Shown here: positions 5,769 through 6,062 of the stretch, one piece after another
How positions within the stretch are numbered: the first letter of the stretch is position 1
How the letters are laid out: the number at the start of each line of letters is the position of its first letter
Source: Thermaceae bacterium
GTDB taxonomy: Bacteria; Deinococcota; Deinococci; Deinococcales; Marinithermaceae
Assembly: GCA_027053145.1 (NCBI GenBank)
Contig: JALUED010000024.1
Location: 1 to 6,062, forward strand
Reading direction: 5' to 3'
Length of the DNA stretch: 6,062 nucleotides
Notes under the pieces: model-generated
The model's input: the letters and a program-made list of their open reading frames with translations, nothing else
What the model was told of the DNA's origin: nothing
Databases searched by the model: none
Program-made: the position numbers and the translations under genes

Positions 5769-6062
5769 GCTCCGGTTCATGCTGGCCCTCATCTACCTCG
5801 GCCTCGGGTTGCTCGGACTGCGGCTCTTTCAGCTTCAGGTCCTCGAGCACGCGCGCTACGTCACCCTAAGCCGGGGGAACTACCTGAAGACCGAGACCAT
5901 CCCCGCCCCTCGGGGGCGCATCCTCGACCGCCGCGGGGTGGTCCTCGCCGACAACCGGCTGGCCTACGACCTCGTCTACGCAGGCGGGCCGGTGCGCTTT
6001 TTACCCCGCATCCTGGATCTTTTGGACCTAAAAGCGCTGCCCGAGCCTAAAGACGGCCCCGT
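5758..6062 (+). CDS. mrdA: Penicillin-binding protein 2 (elongation transpeptidase), N-terminal 101 residues, cut by the window edge
   Basis: Class B penicillin-binding protein, the cross-linking transpeptidase of the elongation machinery, anchored in the cytoplasmic membrane. Only the N-terminus is present. A single membrane anchor spans about 5-26 (LRFMLALIYLGLGLLGLRLF). The start of the pedestal (PBP dimer) domain follows, with the class B signature IPAPRGRILDRRGVVLADN at 48-66. The catalytic domain lies beyond 6062. The ATG at 5758 overlaps mreD by 11 bp, and GGGGGAG sits 7 nt upstream. PBP2 rather than the division enzyme FtsI is inferred from the mreC-mreD context; a rodA gene may follow outside the window. 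Confidence 0.92.
   Translation, partial: MPARLRFMLALIYLGLGLLGLRLFQLQVLEHARYVTLSRGNYLKTETIPAPRGRILDRRGVVLADNRLAYDLVYAGGPVRFLPRILDLLDLKALPEPKDGP

Overview
The window is about 70% GC, tightly packed and contains only protein-coding genes. The proteins look like those of the Thermus/Deinococcus line. DeoC is close to the Thermus aldolase as I remember it, G/C-ending codons dominate, and at least one promoter looks leaderless, as is common in that phylum. The complex I subunits are not close to Thermus thermophilus Nqo4-Nqo7, so a different genus of Thermales, or an alternative complex I cluster, is plausible. The genus cannot be fixed from this sequence.

Left part, minus strand (1-1943): the start of a complex I operon in the order nuoA-nuoB-nuoC-nuoD, with nuoD running off the left edge. 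All three junctions overlap (13, 4 and 4 bp), so the genes are probably translationally coupled. They encode a membrane subunit (NuoA), the N2 iron-sulfur subunit (NuoB) and the two peripheral-arm subunits next to it (NuoC, NuoD).

Centre (1944-2058): a 115-bp divergent intergenic region. It holds an AT-rich island with a possible nuo promoter, a 6-bp-stem inverted repeat in the nuo leader, and a TAGAAT -10 box for the rightward gene.

Right part, plus strand (2059-6062): first a secreted AMIN/Amidase_3 N-acetylmuramoyl-L-alanine amidase. A 147-bp gap follows, which seems to hold the decayed, frameshifted 3' end of an ornithine cyclodeaminase-family gene on the opposite strand. Then comes a compact operon, deoC-maf-mreC-mreD-mrdA, with junctions of 4 bp overlap, 4 bp gap, 1 bp overlap and 11 bp overlap. 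MreC, MreD and PBP2 belong to the cell-elongation (rod) machinery. With the amidase next door, the right half is largely a cell-wall and shape locus, with a nucleoside-catabolic aldolase and a nucleotide house-cleaning enzyme at the head of its operon. mrdA is cut by the right edge.

No RNA gene, CRISPR array, insertion sequence or convincing intrinsic terminator was seen, and no stretch over 300 bp lacks a gene. I found no clearly undescribed system. The most notable items are the gene remnant at 3123-3258, the apparently leaderless deoC promoter and the tail-less DeoC.
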